Shown in pieces: positions 1 to 8,253 of a stretch of 29,204 bases of DNA. This stretch comes from CAJXZP01 sp041563475 (GTDB lineage: Bacteria > Bacteroidota > Bacteroidia > Flavobacteriales_G > Salibacteraceae). Under the pieces are notes generated by a model that was not told the DNA's origin, searched no databases, and saw nothing but the letters and a program-made list of their open reading frames with translations. The translations under genes were made by a program, and so were the position numbers. Location: contig JBFFMY010000035.1 in assembly GCA_041563475.1 (NCBI GenBank), positions 1-29,204 of the forward strand, given 5' to 3'. Numbering within the stretch: the first letter of the stretch is position 1; each line of letters begins with the position of its first letter.

Positions 1-1509
1 CTAAAATTCGTAACTTCCTAAATCCGGTAAATTATCACGCATATCGCCTTTTAAATCCAATAAAAGTGTATCGGTCAAAACCAAACTTCCTTGGTCAATC
101 GCTCTTGAAGAATCGCTTAATAAGAAGTCGTCTTCATACGGATCTACAAAAAGTGGGTTGTTATATGCGCTTCCAATTGGCGTAGTGGGATTTAAAACAA
201 TGGTGGAAAATTTACCTACCAAACCGGGGTCTAATGTGTCTTTTTCGGTACGTAAAACGCAGTGATTAAATAGGTAGTTAAATTGTGCGACATCTACGGA
301 ATCGGTACCTAATTCTTCACTATTTGTACCGTAAATTATACAGTTATCAAAATTGGCTTGTAAATCACCTGCTACTTGCAACTGACTCCCATCCGATTGA
401 GGTAAATTGAAATAATTTGTCAGTACTAAACTTTCATCACTTCGAGAGCCAAAACGCCAAAAATTAGCAATGGTGCTGTGCGTAAATTGATGTACACCTG
501 CCCCTTGTAATGCAACCAATACATTTCCTGAATTGACCACCAAAAGATTATCCGCAATAATGTTGTGGTTCCGCACCAGTAGACCTAACCCCGCGCTATT
601 TTGAATCACGGTATTGTATAATTTTATGCTATTGGATGCCAGTTCAGGAACGCCATCTAAATAAAACTCTTCGGCCTGAATTCCAATAAAAGAATTTTTA
701 ATAATTACGTTGTTAAAGGTATGATTTGCAGGTCCTTCATTTAAAATTATCCGATCCCACTGGCCGGGCTTATCATCGTAAAAATCTTCCAATCGCGTAC
801 CCTGAAATACCACCTCGTTTCCTAAGGTTCCGTTTACATTTAATGTCGCACCGCGATACGCCCATAATCCGCTTTTATCGTAAAAATGAAGTTGGGTTCC
901 TGCAGCAATATTCACGGTGGTTGCCGAGTCAATAATCAAATAATCAAAAATCACATGCGGCTTATCATTCGGTAAATTAATGACACCTCCTACAGGCGGG
1001 AAGTAACTTTCAATAAGCGAATAAGCCAATCCAGATATATACGATTCAGGATCTGCGTGGTAATAATACGCGTTTTGCCCCCAGGCCGATAAAACTACTG
1101 TTTGATTGTTGCCATTGGTGATGAAATCTACATTATCAAAAATTACAAACGGATTATTGGCATTGGTTGGGTCCACCGTTACTTCTGCAAAAACAAATAG
1201 GCTGTCTTGCCCTTTAATTTCAATATCATTGAATTCTGTTCCGGGTTGCCCATTTACATTGACTCTAAAGTTAGATGCAGATCCTTCTTTTATTTTAATA
1301 CTGGAAATAACCACACCCTCTGCATTGGGGTTGTACACCATAAAGCGTAAAGTAGCCGAACCTAATTGGGTAAATACGGTATCGAAAGTAAGCGTATCTG
1401 TACTAAACGAAAGCCTAGCACCCGGATCATTGGTGATTAAATCTTTCTTACAAGAAACCGAAAACAGGATAACAACAAAGCCAAAAATGGCCAAAAGTCT
1501 TTTCAACAT
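1..1509 (-). CDS. Beta-helix lipoprotein with N-terminal Ig-like domain
   Basis: About 502 residues from the chosen start; the TAG stop is at positions 1-3, so the gene is complete. The N-terminus is a lipoprotein signal: basic MLKR, a hydrophobic core, then FSVSC followed by KKD, so the protein is probably lipidated and surface- or periplasm-exposed. After the lipobox, roughly 110 residues resemble an ASH/DUF1573-like beta-sandwich (FDTVFTQLGSATLRF, then alternating strands). The rest alternates short hydrophobic strands with N, G and D turns, as in right-handed parallel beta-helices, and ends in a typical DLGSYEF. Nine residues could be added upstream from a TTG at 1536, but a -7 box (TATTTTTG, 1523-1516) lies inside that extension, so the ATG at 1509 is preferred. 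The ligand or substrate is unknown. The fold assignment is an inference from sequence texture. Confidence 0.8.
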   Translation of the reverse strand: MLKRLLAIFGFVVILFSVSCKKDLITNDPGARLSFSTDTLTFDTVFTQLGSATLRFMVYNPNAEGVVISSIKIKEGSASNFRVNVNGQPGTEFNDIEIKGQDSLFVFAEVTVDPTNANNPFVIFDNVDFITNGNNQTVVLSAWGQNAYYYHADPESYISGLAYSLIESYFPPVGGVINLPNDKPHVIFDYLIIDSATTVNIAAGTQLHFYDKSGLWAYRGATLNVNGTLGNEVVFQGTRLEDFYDDKPGQWDRIILNEGPANHTFNNVIIKNSFIGIQAEEFYLDGVPELASNSIKLYNTVIQNSAGLGLLVRNHNIIADNLLVVNSGNVLVALQGAGVHQFTHSTIANFWRFGSRSDESLVLTNYFNLPQSDGSQLQVAGDLQANFDNCIIYGTNSEELGTDSVDVAQFNYLFNHCVLRTEKDTLDPGLVGKFSTIVLNPTTPIGSAYNNPLFVDPYEDDFLLSDSSRAIDQGSLVLTDTLLLDLKGDMRDNLPDLGSYEF

Positions 1510-1515
1510 AGGTCG

Positions 1516-1545
1516 CAAAAATAACAACGGTTTCAAAACGACAAT
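1516..1545 (-). promoter_or_regulatory. Promoter of the beta-helix lipoprotein gene
   Basis: On the minus strand there is ATTG (1545-1542), an 18-nt spacer and TATTTTTG (1523-1516), close to the Bacteroidota consensus TTTG-N19-TAnnTTTG. Only six bases separate the box from the ATG at 1509. If the transcript starts about 4 nt after the box, the mRNA is almost leaderless. Confidence 0.55.
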
Positions 1546-1620
1546 CCATTTTCTTTATTGCATGCGTAATTAAGCGTTTAAAACACAAAAAATACGGTGT
1601 AAATTAAGTTGGATGGGTAT

Positions 1621-1651
1621 TTTGCCAAGGAATTAAGAAAGGATACATTTG
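1621..1651 (+). promoter_or_regulatory. Distal promoter P1 for rpmE2
   Basis: TTTG at 1621-1624, exactly 19 nt, then TACATTTG at 1644-1651: a full match to the Bacteroidota vegetative consensus. It would give a leader of about 155 nt in front of L31, unless it drives a small RNA. Confidence 0.55.
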
Positions 1652-1700
1652 ACAATTCACAAGCGAAGGTCAATAACTCCAAGAAACATTTCTGAAAAGT

Positions 1701-1731
1701 TTAGTTAATGTAATTGAATTGAGTATATTTG
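1701..1731 (+). promoter_or_regulatory. Proximal promoter P2 for rpmE2
   Basis: TTAG at 1701-1704, 19 nt, then TATATTTG at 1724-1731. The -7 box is perfect and the -33 box has one mismatch. The predicted leader is about 80 nt. Confidence 0.6.
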
Positions 1732-1813
1732 CAGCCCGAAAAATTGGGTTGACTTTACCAACCAACGCAATTGGGATTAAGAAAAGAAAAACGATTTTTA
1801 AAATTATATTAAG

Positions 1814-2068
1814 ATGAAAAAAGATATTCATCCAGAAGAATACAAATTAGTTGTGTTTAAAGACATGAGTACTGAAGACATGTTCCTAGGTAAATCAACA
1901 ACATACTCAGGTGATACTGTAGTTTGGGAGGACGGAACAGAGTATCCGTTAATAAAATTGGAGATTTCTGATAAATCTCACCCATTTTATACTGGAAAAC
2001 AGCAATTTGTGGATACCGCAGGTAGAATTGATAAGTTCAAGAACAAATACAATAAATTCAAAAAATAA
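1814..2068 (+). CDS. rpmE2: 50S ribosomal protein L31 type B
   Basis: 84 residues, usual for the long type B L31. The start MKKDIHPEEYKLVVFKD, the central CTG-free segment and the end HPFYTGKQQFVDTAGRIDKF are diagnostic of the family. The protein contains no cysteine, so it is the zinc-independent (C-) form, which in many bacteria replaces zinc-binding L31 when zinc is scarce. L31 sits on the large subunit and bridges to the small subunit. The gene stands alone between two promoters upstream and a strong hairpin terminator downstream. No Zur-type operator could be recognised with confidence. Whether a second, zinc-binding L31 exists elsewhere cannot be told from this window. Confidence 0.95.
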   Translation: MKKDIHPEEYKLVVFKDMSTEDMFLGKSTTYSGDTVVWEDGTEYPLIKLEISDKSHPFYTGKQQFVDTAGRIDKFKNKYNKFKK

Positions 2069-2092
2069 GAATTTACTGTTTGCTATAATATT

Positions 2093-2124
2093 AGCTCCTT
2101 CCCATACGGGTTGGAGCTTTTTTT
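2093..2124 (+). terminator. Rho-independent terminator after rpmE2
   Basis: AGCTCC (2093-2098), TT, CCC, loop ATAC, GGG, TT, GGAGCT (2113-2118), followed by a run of Ts. The stem is interrupted only by a symmetric TT/TT internal loop. The hairpin lies directly against the next promoter: the TTG that could serve as its -33 element (2111-2113) is inside the descending arm. Confidence 0.85.
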
Positions 2125-2138
2125 ATTTAATAACTTTG
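2111..2138 (+). promoter_or_regulatory. Promoter of the alternate glmU gene
   Basis: The -7 box is TAACTTTG at 2131-2138, with a possible TTG at 2111-2113 upstream (17-nt spacing, shorter than ideal). It lies inside the longest possible reading frame and therefore shows that translation starts at the ATG at 2153, about 14 nt downstream. Confidence 0.5.
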
Positions 2139-2152
2139 ACAAAATTTATCGA

Positions 2153-3346
2153 ATGAATGTAGTTCTTTTTGATGGTGATGCACACCAAAGTTTATTGCCG
2201 CTTACCTATACTCGACCAGTGGGTAATTTGCGTATCGGAATACTTACCATAAATGAAAAATGGGAACGTGCCTTTCAAACAAAGGTGTCGTATGCCACAG
2301 AGTCGTATTTACAAGGGAAGTTTCCGTTGGTGAAAGATGCAGATAATGTGTTGATTAACGGTGGGCTTTGTCCAGATGGTAAAGTAGAATTGGCTATTAA
2401 AGAATTACAAAAAGGGGAGTGCCTTAAGAAAAATGGCCTTACTCTGGCCATTCGACTTGATTCAAGTGCCTTAGATCGGTATTTGATAGGAAATGAATTT
2501 ACTTGTTTGGAAGGGAAAGAATATACCGATGAAATTTTGTTGATTCAACATTCCTGGGACCTTTTCGCAAAAAACGGTGAAGCGCTAGAATTGGATTTTA
2601 AGGCAGTTACTTCGGGTCGAAAATCAGTTAAGTTAAGTAGTTCTAATACATTAATCGGAGATCAAATTTTTGTAGAAGAAGGTGCAGTTGTAGAAGGAGC
2701 AATAATTAATTCAACTACCGGGCCGGTGTATATTGGTAAAGATGCCGAAGTTATGGAAGGGTCTTTAATTCGTGGTGGGTTAGCCTTATGTGAACATGCC
2801 ACATTGAAAATGGGCGCAAAAATTTACGGTCCAACCACTATTGGCCCACATTGCAAAGCAGGAGGCGAAATAAGTAACTCTATTATTTATGGATTTTCAA
2901 ATAAAGGCCATGATGGTTTTATTGGAAATACGGTAATTGGCGAATGGTGCAATTTAGGCGCGGATACCAATACGTCAAACTTGAAAAATAACTACGCCAA
3001 AGTGAAATTGTGGAATTATGCCACTTCTCGTTTTGCTAATACTGGATTGCAGTTTTGTGGGTTGATTATGGGGGACCATTCCAAATGTGGCATCAATACC
3101 ATGTTTAATACTGGAACTGTGGTGGGTGTTAGTGCCAATATTTATGGCTCTGGATTTCCCAGAAATTTTATTCCCTCATTTGCCTGGGGTGGAGCGAATG
3201 GAATGATGGAGTTTAAATACGCCAAAGCAGCCGAGGTAGCCGATGCAATGATGGCGCGGAGGGGAGTAAATTTTGATGGAGTAGAGCAGAATATCTTGAA
3301 ATCGGTTTTTGAGTTGACTGCCAATTTTAGACAGAACTTAAAATAA
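2153..3346 (+). CDS. Alternate GlmU: sugar-1-phosphate nucleotidyltransferase with hexapeptide acyltransferase domain
   Basis: 397 residues from the ATG at 2153. The N-terminus (MNVVLFDGDAHQSLLPLTYT, then RPVGNLRIG) matches the Bacteroidota family described as an alternate UDP-N-acetylglucosamine diphosphorylase/glucosamine-1-phosphate N-acetyltransferase. These bacteria use it in place of classical GlmU. The first ~165 residues form the nucleotidyltransferase part. From about residue 175 on there are hexapeptide repeats of a left-handed beta-helix (LIGDQIFVEEGAVVEG, VYIGKDAEVMEG, TTIGPHCKAGGEISNS, GEWCNLGADTNTSNLKN). The likely role is the last two steps from glucosamine-1-phosphate to UDP-GlcNAc, after GlmM (17398-18795 in this window). 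The TTG start at 2111 is rejected because the terminator and promoter occupy that stretch. Exact substrate preference is inferred from the family. Confidence 0.85.
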   Translation: MNVVLFDGDAHQSLLPLTYTRPVGNLRIGILTINEKWERAFQTKVSYATESYLQGKFPLVKDADNVLINGGLCPDGKVELAIKELQKGECLKKNGLTLAIRLDSSALDRYLIGNEFTCLEGKEYTDEILLIQHSWDLFAKNGEALELDFKAVTSGRKSVKLSSSNTLIGDQIFVEEGAVVEGAIINSTTGPVYIGKDAEVMEGSLIRGGLALCEHATLKMGAKIYGPTTIGPHCKAGGEISNSIIYGFSNKGHDGFIGNTVIGEWCNLGADTNTSNLKNNYAKVKLWNYATSRFANTGLQFCGLIMGDHSKCGINTMFNTGTVVGVSANIYGSGFPRNFIPSFAWGGANGMMEFKYAKAAEVADAMMARRGVNFDGVEQNILKSVFELTANFRQNLK

Positions 3347-3443
3347 TTCGGACAATTTTACCGAAATAAAGGGCGAAGTCTGCGGAAATTTCATTTGGCA
3401 TATCAATTGACTAACCAGTAATACCTTACAAAAAAAGAAATAA

Positions 3444-5879
3444 ATGAATTTAGATATATTAGGATTAGGCGGGGTGATAGATCAGGAAACCGAGTTTATT
3501 CCATTGTTTTCAAAAGATGATGAGCAGAGAATGAACGGTGAAAAAGTACCTGAAATTTTGCCTTTATTGCCACTTCGTAACAATGTCCTTTTCCCGGGTG
3601 TTGTAATTCCAATTACAGTGGGTCGTGACATGTCAATTAAATTAATTGAAGATGTGATGAGCAACACAAAAACGATTGGTGTTGTTGCCCAAAAAGATCC
3701 AAACACGGAAAGTCCAAAAGGAGAGGATTTAAATAAAGTAGGTACCGTAGCTAAGATTATTAAAATGTTGAAAATGCCTGATGGCAGTAAAACAGTAATA
3801 ATTCAAGGTAAACGTAAATTTCAAATTGATGAAATAATTGAAACTGAACCGTATTTTAAAGCCAAAGTTTCAGGTATTTTAGAAAATGAAAATACCATAG
3901 ACAAAAAAAGGTTTGAAGCCTTGATTGAGTCGGTTTCTGATTTGGCGAATAAAATTATTCACGAATCACCAAATATTCCTTCAGAGGCTTCAGTAGCTAT
4001 TAAAAACATCGAGAGTGCTTCATTTTTGGTGAACTTCATTGCGAGTAATTTAGATCGTCCGGTTGAAGTTAAGCAGAACTTATTATCTATTCCATCGTTA
4101 CAAGATAGAGCGGAGAAATTATTGGAATTACTTACGGAAGAACTCCAAATTTTAGAGCTTAAAAATGATATCCAAAGCAAAGTAAAAGTGGATATTGATA
4201 AGCAGCAAAGAGAGTATTTTTTGAACCAACAAATGCGTCAAATTCAAGAAGAGCTTGGTGGTAACCCGGTTGATCAGGAATTGAATGAGTTTAAAAAACG
4301 TGCGAAAACCAAAAAATTCCCTACAAAGGTTAAAGAAACTTTTGAAAAGGAATTGGCTAAACTCGAACGCTTAAATCCATCTGGAGTAGAATATTCCGTA
4401 CAAGCGAATTACATAGACACTATATTAGAATTGCCTTGGGGAGTTTTTACGGATGATAATTTTGATTTAAAACGTGCTTCTAAAGTTTTAGATAAGGAAC
4501 ATTTCGGGTTGGAGAAAGTGAAAGAAAGAATCCTGGAACATTTGGCCGTTTTGAAAATTAAAAAGGACATGAAAGCGCCAATCTTATGTTTGGCAGGTCC
4601 TCCTGGAGTAGGTAAAACATCTTTAGGAAAAAGTATTGCAGAAGCATTAGGTAGAAAATATGTGCGAATGTCATTAGGCGGTTTACGTGATGAAGCGGAA
4701 ATACGTGGGCATAGAAAAACTTATATCGGTGCCATGCCGGGTCGAGTAATTCAAAGTTTGAAAAAAGCAGGTTCCTCAAACCCAGTGTTTATTTTGGATG
4801 AGATTGATAAGGTTGGAAATGGTGTTCATGGTGATCCATCTTCTGCCTTATTGGAGGTATTGGATCCGGAACAAAACAGTGCTTTCTACGATAACTTCGT
4901 GGAAATGGATTATGATTTATCAAAAGTGTTGTTTATTGCCACTGCCAATAATTTGGCGGCCATTCAACCGGCTTTGCGCGATAGATTAGAAATAATTGAA
5001 GTAAGCGGATACACCGTTGAGGAGAAAGCCCAAATTGCAAAACGTCATTTAATTCCGAAACAGCTTAAAGAACATGGAATTAAAAAAGAGCAATTTAATG
5101 CCCCAACTAAAACCATTGTAAAATTGATAGAAGAATACACCCGTGAATCAGGGGTGCGTAGTTTAGAAAAAAGAATTACGAAACTTATTCGTCAAACGGC
5201 AAAGCATATTGCCATGGAAGAGGAATATAACCCGGAAATTAAAGCTGAAGATTTAAAGGGTATAATCGGCCCTGGACACGCACGAAATAAACATGAGGGC
5301 AATGACATTGCAGGCGTAGTTACGGGATTGGCATGGACAACGGTAGGTGGAGATATTTTATTTATTGAAACTTCTAGAACACCTGGAAAAGGAAATATTA
5401 CCCTAACCGGTCAGTTAGGAAGTGTAATGAAAGAATCGGCTACTGTGGCAATGCAATATTTAAAATCTCATGCAGCTGATTTAGGACTTAAACCGGAGGT
5501 ATTTGATAAATGGAATGTGCATATTCACGTTCCTGCTGGAGCAGTACCAAAAGACGGGCCTTCGGCTGGTATTACCATTTTTACGGCTTTAGCTTCTTTG
5601 TTTACTCAACGTAAGGTGCGCAATAGAATGGCCATGACAGGTGAGATTACCTTACGAGGTAAAGTGCTTCCGGTAGGTGGAATCAAGGAAAAGATTTTGG
5701 CTGCAAAACGAGCAAATATCAATACCATTATCTTATGTGAAGATAATCGTCAAGATATTGAAGAAATTGAAGAAAATTATTTGAAAGGGCTTACTTTTCA
5801 TTATGTAGAAGAAATGGGCCAAGTAGTGGATTTTGCTTTAACTAAAACCAAAGTGAGTAAAACTGCAAAAGTTTCATAA
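3444..5879 (+). CDS. lon: ATP-dependent Lon protease
   Basis: 811 residues, normal for LonA. The N-terminal substrate-binding domain starts at about residue 38 (LPLLPLRNNVLFPGVVIPI). A coiled-coil linker follows (QQREYFLNQQMRQIQEELG). The AAA+ module has Walker A GPPGVGKT at 385-392 and Walker B FILDEIDK. The C-terminal protease domain has the Ser-Lys dyad: PKDGPSAG with Ser707, and GGIKEK with Lys750, 43 residues apart as in E. coli Lon. It is a cytoplasmic hexamer that degrades misfolded and regulatory proteins. The start ATG follows an A-rich tract (AAAAAAAGAAATAA) rather than a Shine-Dalgarno sequence. The 97-nt gap upstream shows no convincing TAnnTTTG box and no CIRCE element. Downstream lies a shared terminator. 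Confidence 0.97.
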   Translation: MNLDILGLGGVIDQETEFIPLFSKDDEQRMNGEKVPEILPLLPLRNNVLFPGVVIPITVGRDMSIKLIEDVMSNTKTIGVVAQKDPNTESPKGEDLNKVGTVAKIIKMLKMPDGSKTVIIQGKRKFQIDEIIETEPYFKAKVSGILENENTIDKKRFEALIESVSDLANKIIHESPNIPSEASVAIKNIESASFLVNFIASNLDRPVEVKQNLLSIPSLQDRAEKLLELLTEELQILELKNDIQSKVKVDIDKQQREYFLNQQMRQIQEELGGNPVDQELNEFKKRAKTKKFPTKVKETFEKELAKLERLNPSGVEYSVQANYIDTILELPWGVFTDDNFDLKRASKVLDKEHFGLEKVKERILEHLAVLKIKKDMKAPILCLAGPPGVGKTSLGKSIAEALGRKYVRMSLGGLRDEAEIRGHRKTYIGAMPGRVIQSLKKAGSSNPVFILDEIDKVGNGVHGDPSSALLEVLDPEQNSAFYDNFVEMDYDLSKVLFIATANNLAAIQPALRDRLEIIEVSGYTVEEKAQIAKRHLIPKQLKEHGIKKEQFNAPTKTIVKLIEEYTRESGVRSLEKRITKLIRQTAKHIAMEEEYNPEIKAEDLKGIIGPGHARNKHEGNDIAGVVTGLAWTTVGGDILFIETSRTPGKGNITLTGQLGSVMKESATVAMQYLKSHAADLGLKPEVFDKWNVHIHVPAGAVPKDGPSAGITIFTALASLFTQRKVRNRMAMTGEITLRGKVLPVGGIKEKILAAKRANINTIILCEDNRQDIEEIEENYLKGLTFHYVEEMGQVVDFALTKTKVSKTAKVS

Positions 5880-5897
5880 TTGTTGATTTACTAATTT

Positions 5898-5937
5898 AAA
5901 AAATCCGATACTTGATTCAAGTATCGGATTTTTTTTG
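5898..5937. terminator. Bidirectional terminator between lon and the repeat-containing secreted protein
   Basis: A perfect inverted repeat: ATCCGATACTTG (5903-5914), loop ATT, CAAGTATCGGAT (5918-5929). It is flanked by As on the left and Ts on the right, so it can end transcription from both convergent genes. Confidence 0.92.
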
Positions 5938-5940
5938 CTT

Positions 5941-8232
5941 TTATCTTCTCCCTCCACCACGAGGAGTCCCACCTCCAGCAGGTCTTGAAGCGCCACCACT
6001 AGGGCGTGATGCACCGCTATAATTCTGCTGTGAACGATTATAATTTTGTGCTCCTTGATTTCGTGCTCTTGCAGAATTTTCAAGTTGCTGTTGTGAACTT
6101 CTTTGCTGTTGACTCTGATTATTGGTAGGCCTTGCCTGTTGAGGTTGTTTAGCCGGTTGAGTAGTCTGTCTAGATTGTTGCGGTTGTTTTGCCGGTTGAG
6201 TCGAGGGTTGTTTAGCGGGCTGCGTAGCCGGACGCTGCTGGTTATTAGGTCTATCCTGTGTGGCAGGTTTCTGTGAATTTGCAGGTCTTTGTGATGCATT
6301 TGGCTTGTTTGACTTATTATCAAATCCACCATTTTTATTTTGTTGATACACATTTCCAGCCTTATCCGTATACATGTTATTCGGTTTGGTTGAGGGTTTT
6401 GCCTTACTATTTATAGTATTCACATTGCCTCTTTGTGGTGTATTTTTCACCCCATTTCCTCTCTTGGTATACATGTTTTGATTCCCATTATTTCGACTAC
6501 CAGCTGCATATCCAGCGCGGTAGCCATTTCTTGCGCCATTGTAATAACCGGCATTGTATCCGTGTCGATATCCCGTATTGTAACCTCTTGGTCCCCAGTA
6601 GCCACCTCCATACGGATGATAGCCCCAACTTACCCAGCCGTAACTCATTCCTACGGTAAAACCCCAACCTGTATATGGATTGTAATGAACACCATATCCA
6701 TAAGTTACAGGTCTCGGATAGTAATATGAACGGTACCAATATGGATACGTATATCCCGTACCATAAACTACCACGCCTCCATACACATAACTATACGTAT
6801 ACCCCGGCAAATACCCTACATACACCACTTCTGGAGTAGATTCATAAATATATACGTACTTCACATTATATACTGGGGCTTCTGGTGGAATTTGATCGAC
6901 CTCTGAGGGGCGTTCTGTAGAAACTTCCCATGGTCCTTTGGGTGAAGAGGAAACAAACCACACGGCTTCTTCTACACCGTAATATTTGTTTTTAATTAGT
7001 AATACTGATTTGTCGGTATTAACCGCATAAGAAACATCGGTTCCTTCAATTTTTGAAAACTTTGGATCCCCATCATAGGTAGCTTCAAATTTCGCTTCTT
7101 TTCGATCAATGGTAGCCGTTTGTGGAATGGATTGTTCCAATAAAGCGTCTTGTGCTTCTGGTGTGCCTGGGATACTTCCGCGGACATCAGCCATTTCAGA
7201 ATTGTCGGGAATTTTACTAAAATCAGCGGGTAAAGCTTCAGGATCTGTAAATTCCCAATCGCCATCTTTTAACGATGTAGAATAGTACCATCTTCCTGCA
7301 ATTAAAATGAAATGTTCCTGAGAAGTGATATTCATAATAATATCGTTTTCAGAATTTGCAACATATAATAAACTGGTTTGATCAATGGGTTTATAATCAA
7401 TTTCACCATCTACCAAAATTAACTCGGCAGGCACCGTTGAGATAATGATATCCGGTGCGGTTGTAGGTGTATCTGCAGTTTTTTCTTCCTCTTGATTTTT
7501 TTGTGCGTTTTTTTCTGCAAAAGATTTTATGTTTTCAGGTACAGAAGTAGTAGTGCTCCAACCTTCAGAAATAGATTTCGAACTATACCAAAAGTTACCT
7601 CCGTTGATATAATACATACTTGATTTTGTGTCTTTTACAATAAAAAATGCCGTATTTACAACATATTCCAATCCCGCGGTTTGATCTGCTTTAAATTTTG
7701 GTTCGCCATCAATCATTACCAATGCAGATGGAGTGGTTCTAAAGTAGATTTTCGGTGGGTTATTATTTATTTGATCAGAAAGTTGACTCAGATTCTCCAC
7801 TTCCGATAAGCTCGCTTGCAGCACATCTAATGACATAACGAGGTTCCATGACTGAATTTCTTCCTCTAAATACGTTCCAAATTTTTCGGATTGTTCTGTA
7901 CTTACGATATCTGGAAAATACGTTTTTAGGATTTCAATTTTTTCTAAAACAACAGTACGATTCTCTTTGTTGGTTGATACGGTCGCATTAAACCAGACTG
8001 CGCCAAAAATGAGATCTTTATCTTTTGGCTTCATGGTCACAGCCATTCTTCCTTCCAAATCATTTTCTTTAAATGATTCAAGTTGCGGTTGGTAAAGGGT
8101 TGTCAATAATCCTTTCTCCGATTCAATCTCCAATGGCCAGGAAAGTTGGTTTGGTTCATCCTGGGCTTGAACGGTGTTGAACGCGATTATTAATGGAAAC
8201 GAAATTAATAGTGGCAGGAAATACTTTTTCAT
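5941..8232 (-). CDS. Secreted protein with three internal repeats, Tyr/Gly-rich region and Q/P/N-rich tail
   Basis: 763 residues from the ATG at 8232; a TTG three codons upstream is less likely. A signal peptide ends near VQAQ, so the protein is exported. Numbering from that TTG, an N-terminal domain (30-160) is followed by three copies of a module at about 164-240, 263-345 and 376-450. Each copy has a T-P-x-x-L/F...DG(E/D)P/I...YxVN pattern, then a W/FY(S) element and a closing W (GNFWYSS..GWS, GRWYYST..DWE, AVWFVSS..PWE). Residues 455-580 are very rich in Y, G and W (YPYWYRSYYYPRPVTYGYG). The tail to 766 is low-complexity Q, P, N and S with three QPAKQP units, ending in glycine/arginine. 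Similar Bacteroidota proteins are often labelled 'carbohydrate-binding family V/XII'; I see no enzyme active site and assign no function. It lies 21 nt downstream of threonine aldolase. Confidence 0.85.
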   Translation of the reverse strand: MKKYFLPLLISFPLIIAFNTVQAQDEPNQLSWPLEIESEKGLLTTLYQPQLESFKENDLEGRMAVTMKPKDKDLIFGAVWFNATVSTNKENRTVVLEKIEILKTYFPDIVSTEQSEKFGTYLEEEIQSWNLVMSLDVLQASLSEVENLSQLSDQINNNPPKIYFRTTPSALVMIDGEPKFKADQTAGLEYVVNTAFFIVKDTKSSMYYINGGNFWYSSKSISEGWSTTTSVPENIKSFAEKNAQKNQEEEKTADTPTTAPDIIISTVPAELILVDGEIDYKPIDQTSLLYVANSENDIIMNITSQEHFILIAGRWYYSTSLKDGDWEFTDPEALPADFSKIPDNSEMADVRGSIPGTPEAQDALLEQSIPQTATIDRKEAKFEATYDGDPKFSKIEGTDVSYAVNTDKSVLLIKNKYYGVEEAVWFVSSSPKGPWEVSTERPSEVDQIPPEAPVYNVKYVYIYESTPEVVYVGYLPGYTYSYVYGGVVVYGTGYTYPYWYRSYYYPRPVTYGYGVHYNPYTGWGFTVGMSYGWVSWGYHPYGGGYWGPRGYNTGYRHGYNAGYYNGARNGYRAGYAAGSRNNGNQNMYTKRGNGVKNTPQRGNVNTINSKAKPSTKPNNMYTDKAGNVYQQNKNGGFDNKSNKPNASQRPANSQKPATQDRPNNQQRPATQPAKQPSTQPAKQPQQSRQTTQPAKQPQQARPTNNQSQQQRSSQQQLENSARARNQGAQNYNRSQQNYSGASRPSGGASRPAGGGTPRGGGRR

Positions 8233-8253
8233 ACTTTTCAATTCTTAATAGAT

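Larger units (their letters stand above)
1510..1813. other. 304-bp divergent intergenic region
   Basis: No gene is evident here. The region holds the lipoprotein promoter at its left end and two tandem plus-strand promoters for L31 (1621-1651 and 1701-1731). It also holds the L31 leader, with small inverted repeats near 1734-1775. The stretch 1550-1615 shows nothing recognisable. Confidence 0.6.

Noticed and set aside
1106..1573. 155-codon frame on the plus strand opposite the beta-helix lipoprotein gene
   Set aside because: It is a shadow of a clear gene on the other strand, with no recognisable protein character and no promoter.
3347..3365. Hairpin TTCGG / CCGAA after the alternate glmU gene
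   Set aside because: The stem is only five pairs around a nine-base loop and no T-run follows, so it is not a convincing terminator.
5874..6353. 159-codon minus-strand frame rich in N, L and R
   Set aside because: It is an out-of-frame reading of the low-complexity Q/P/N tail of the large secreted protein.
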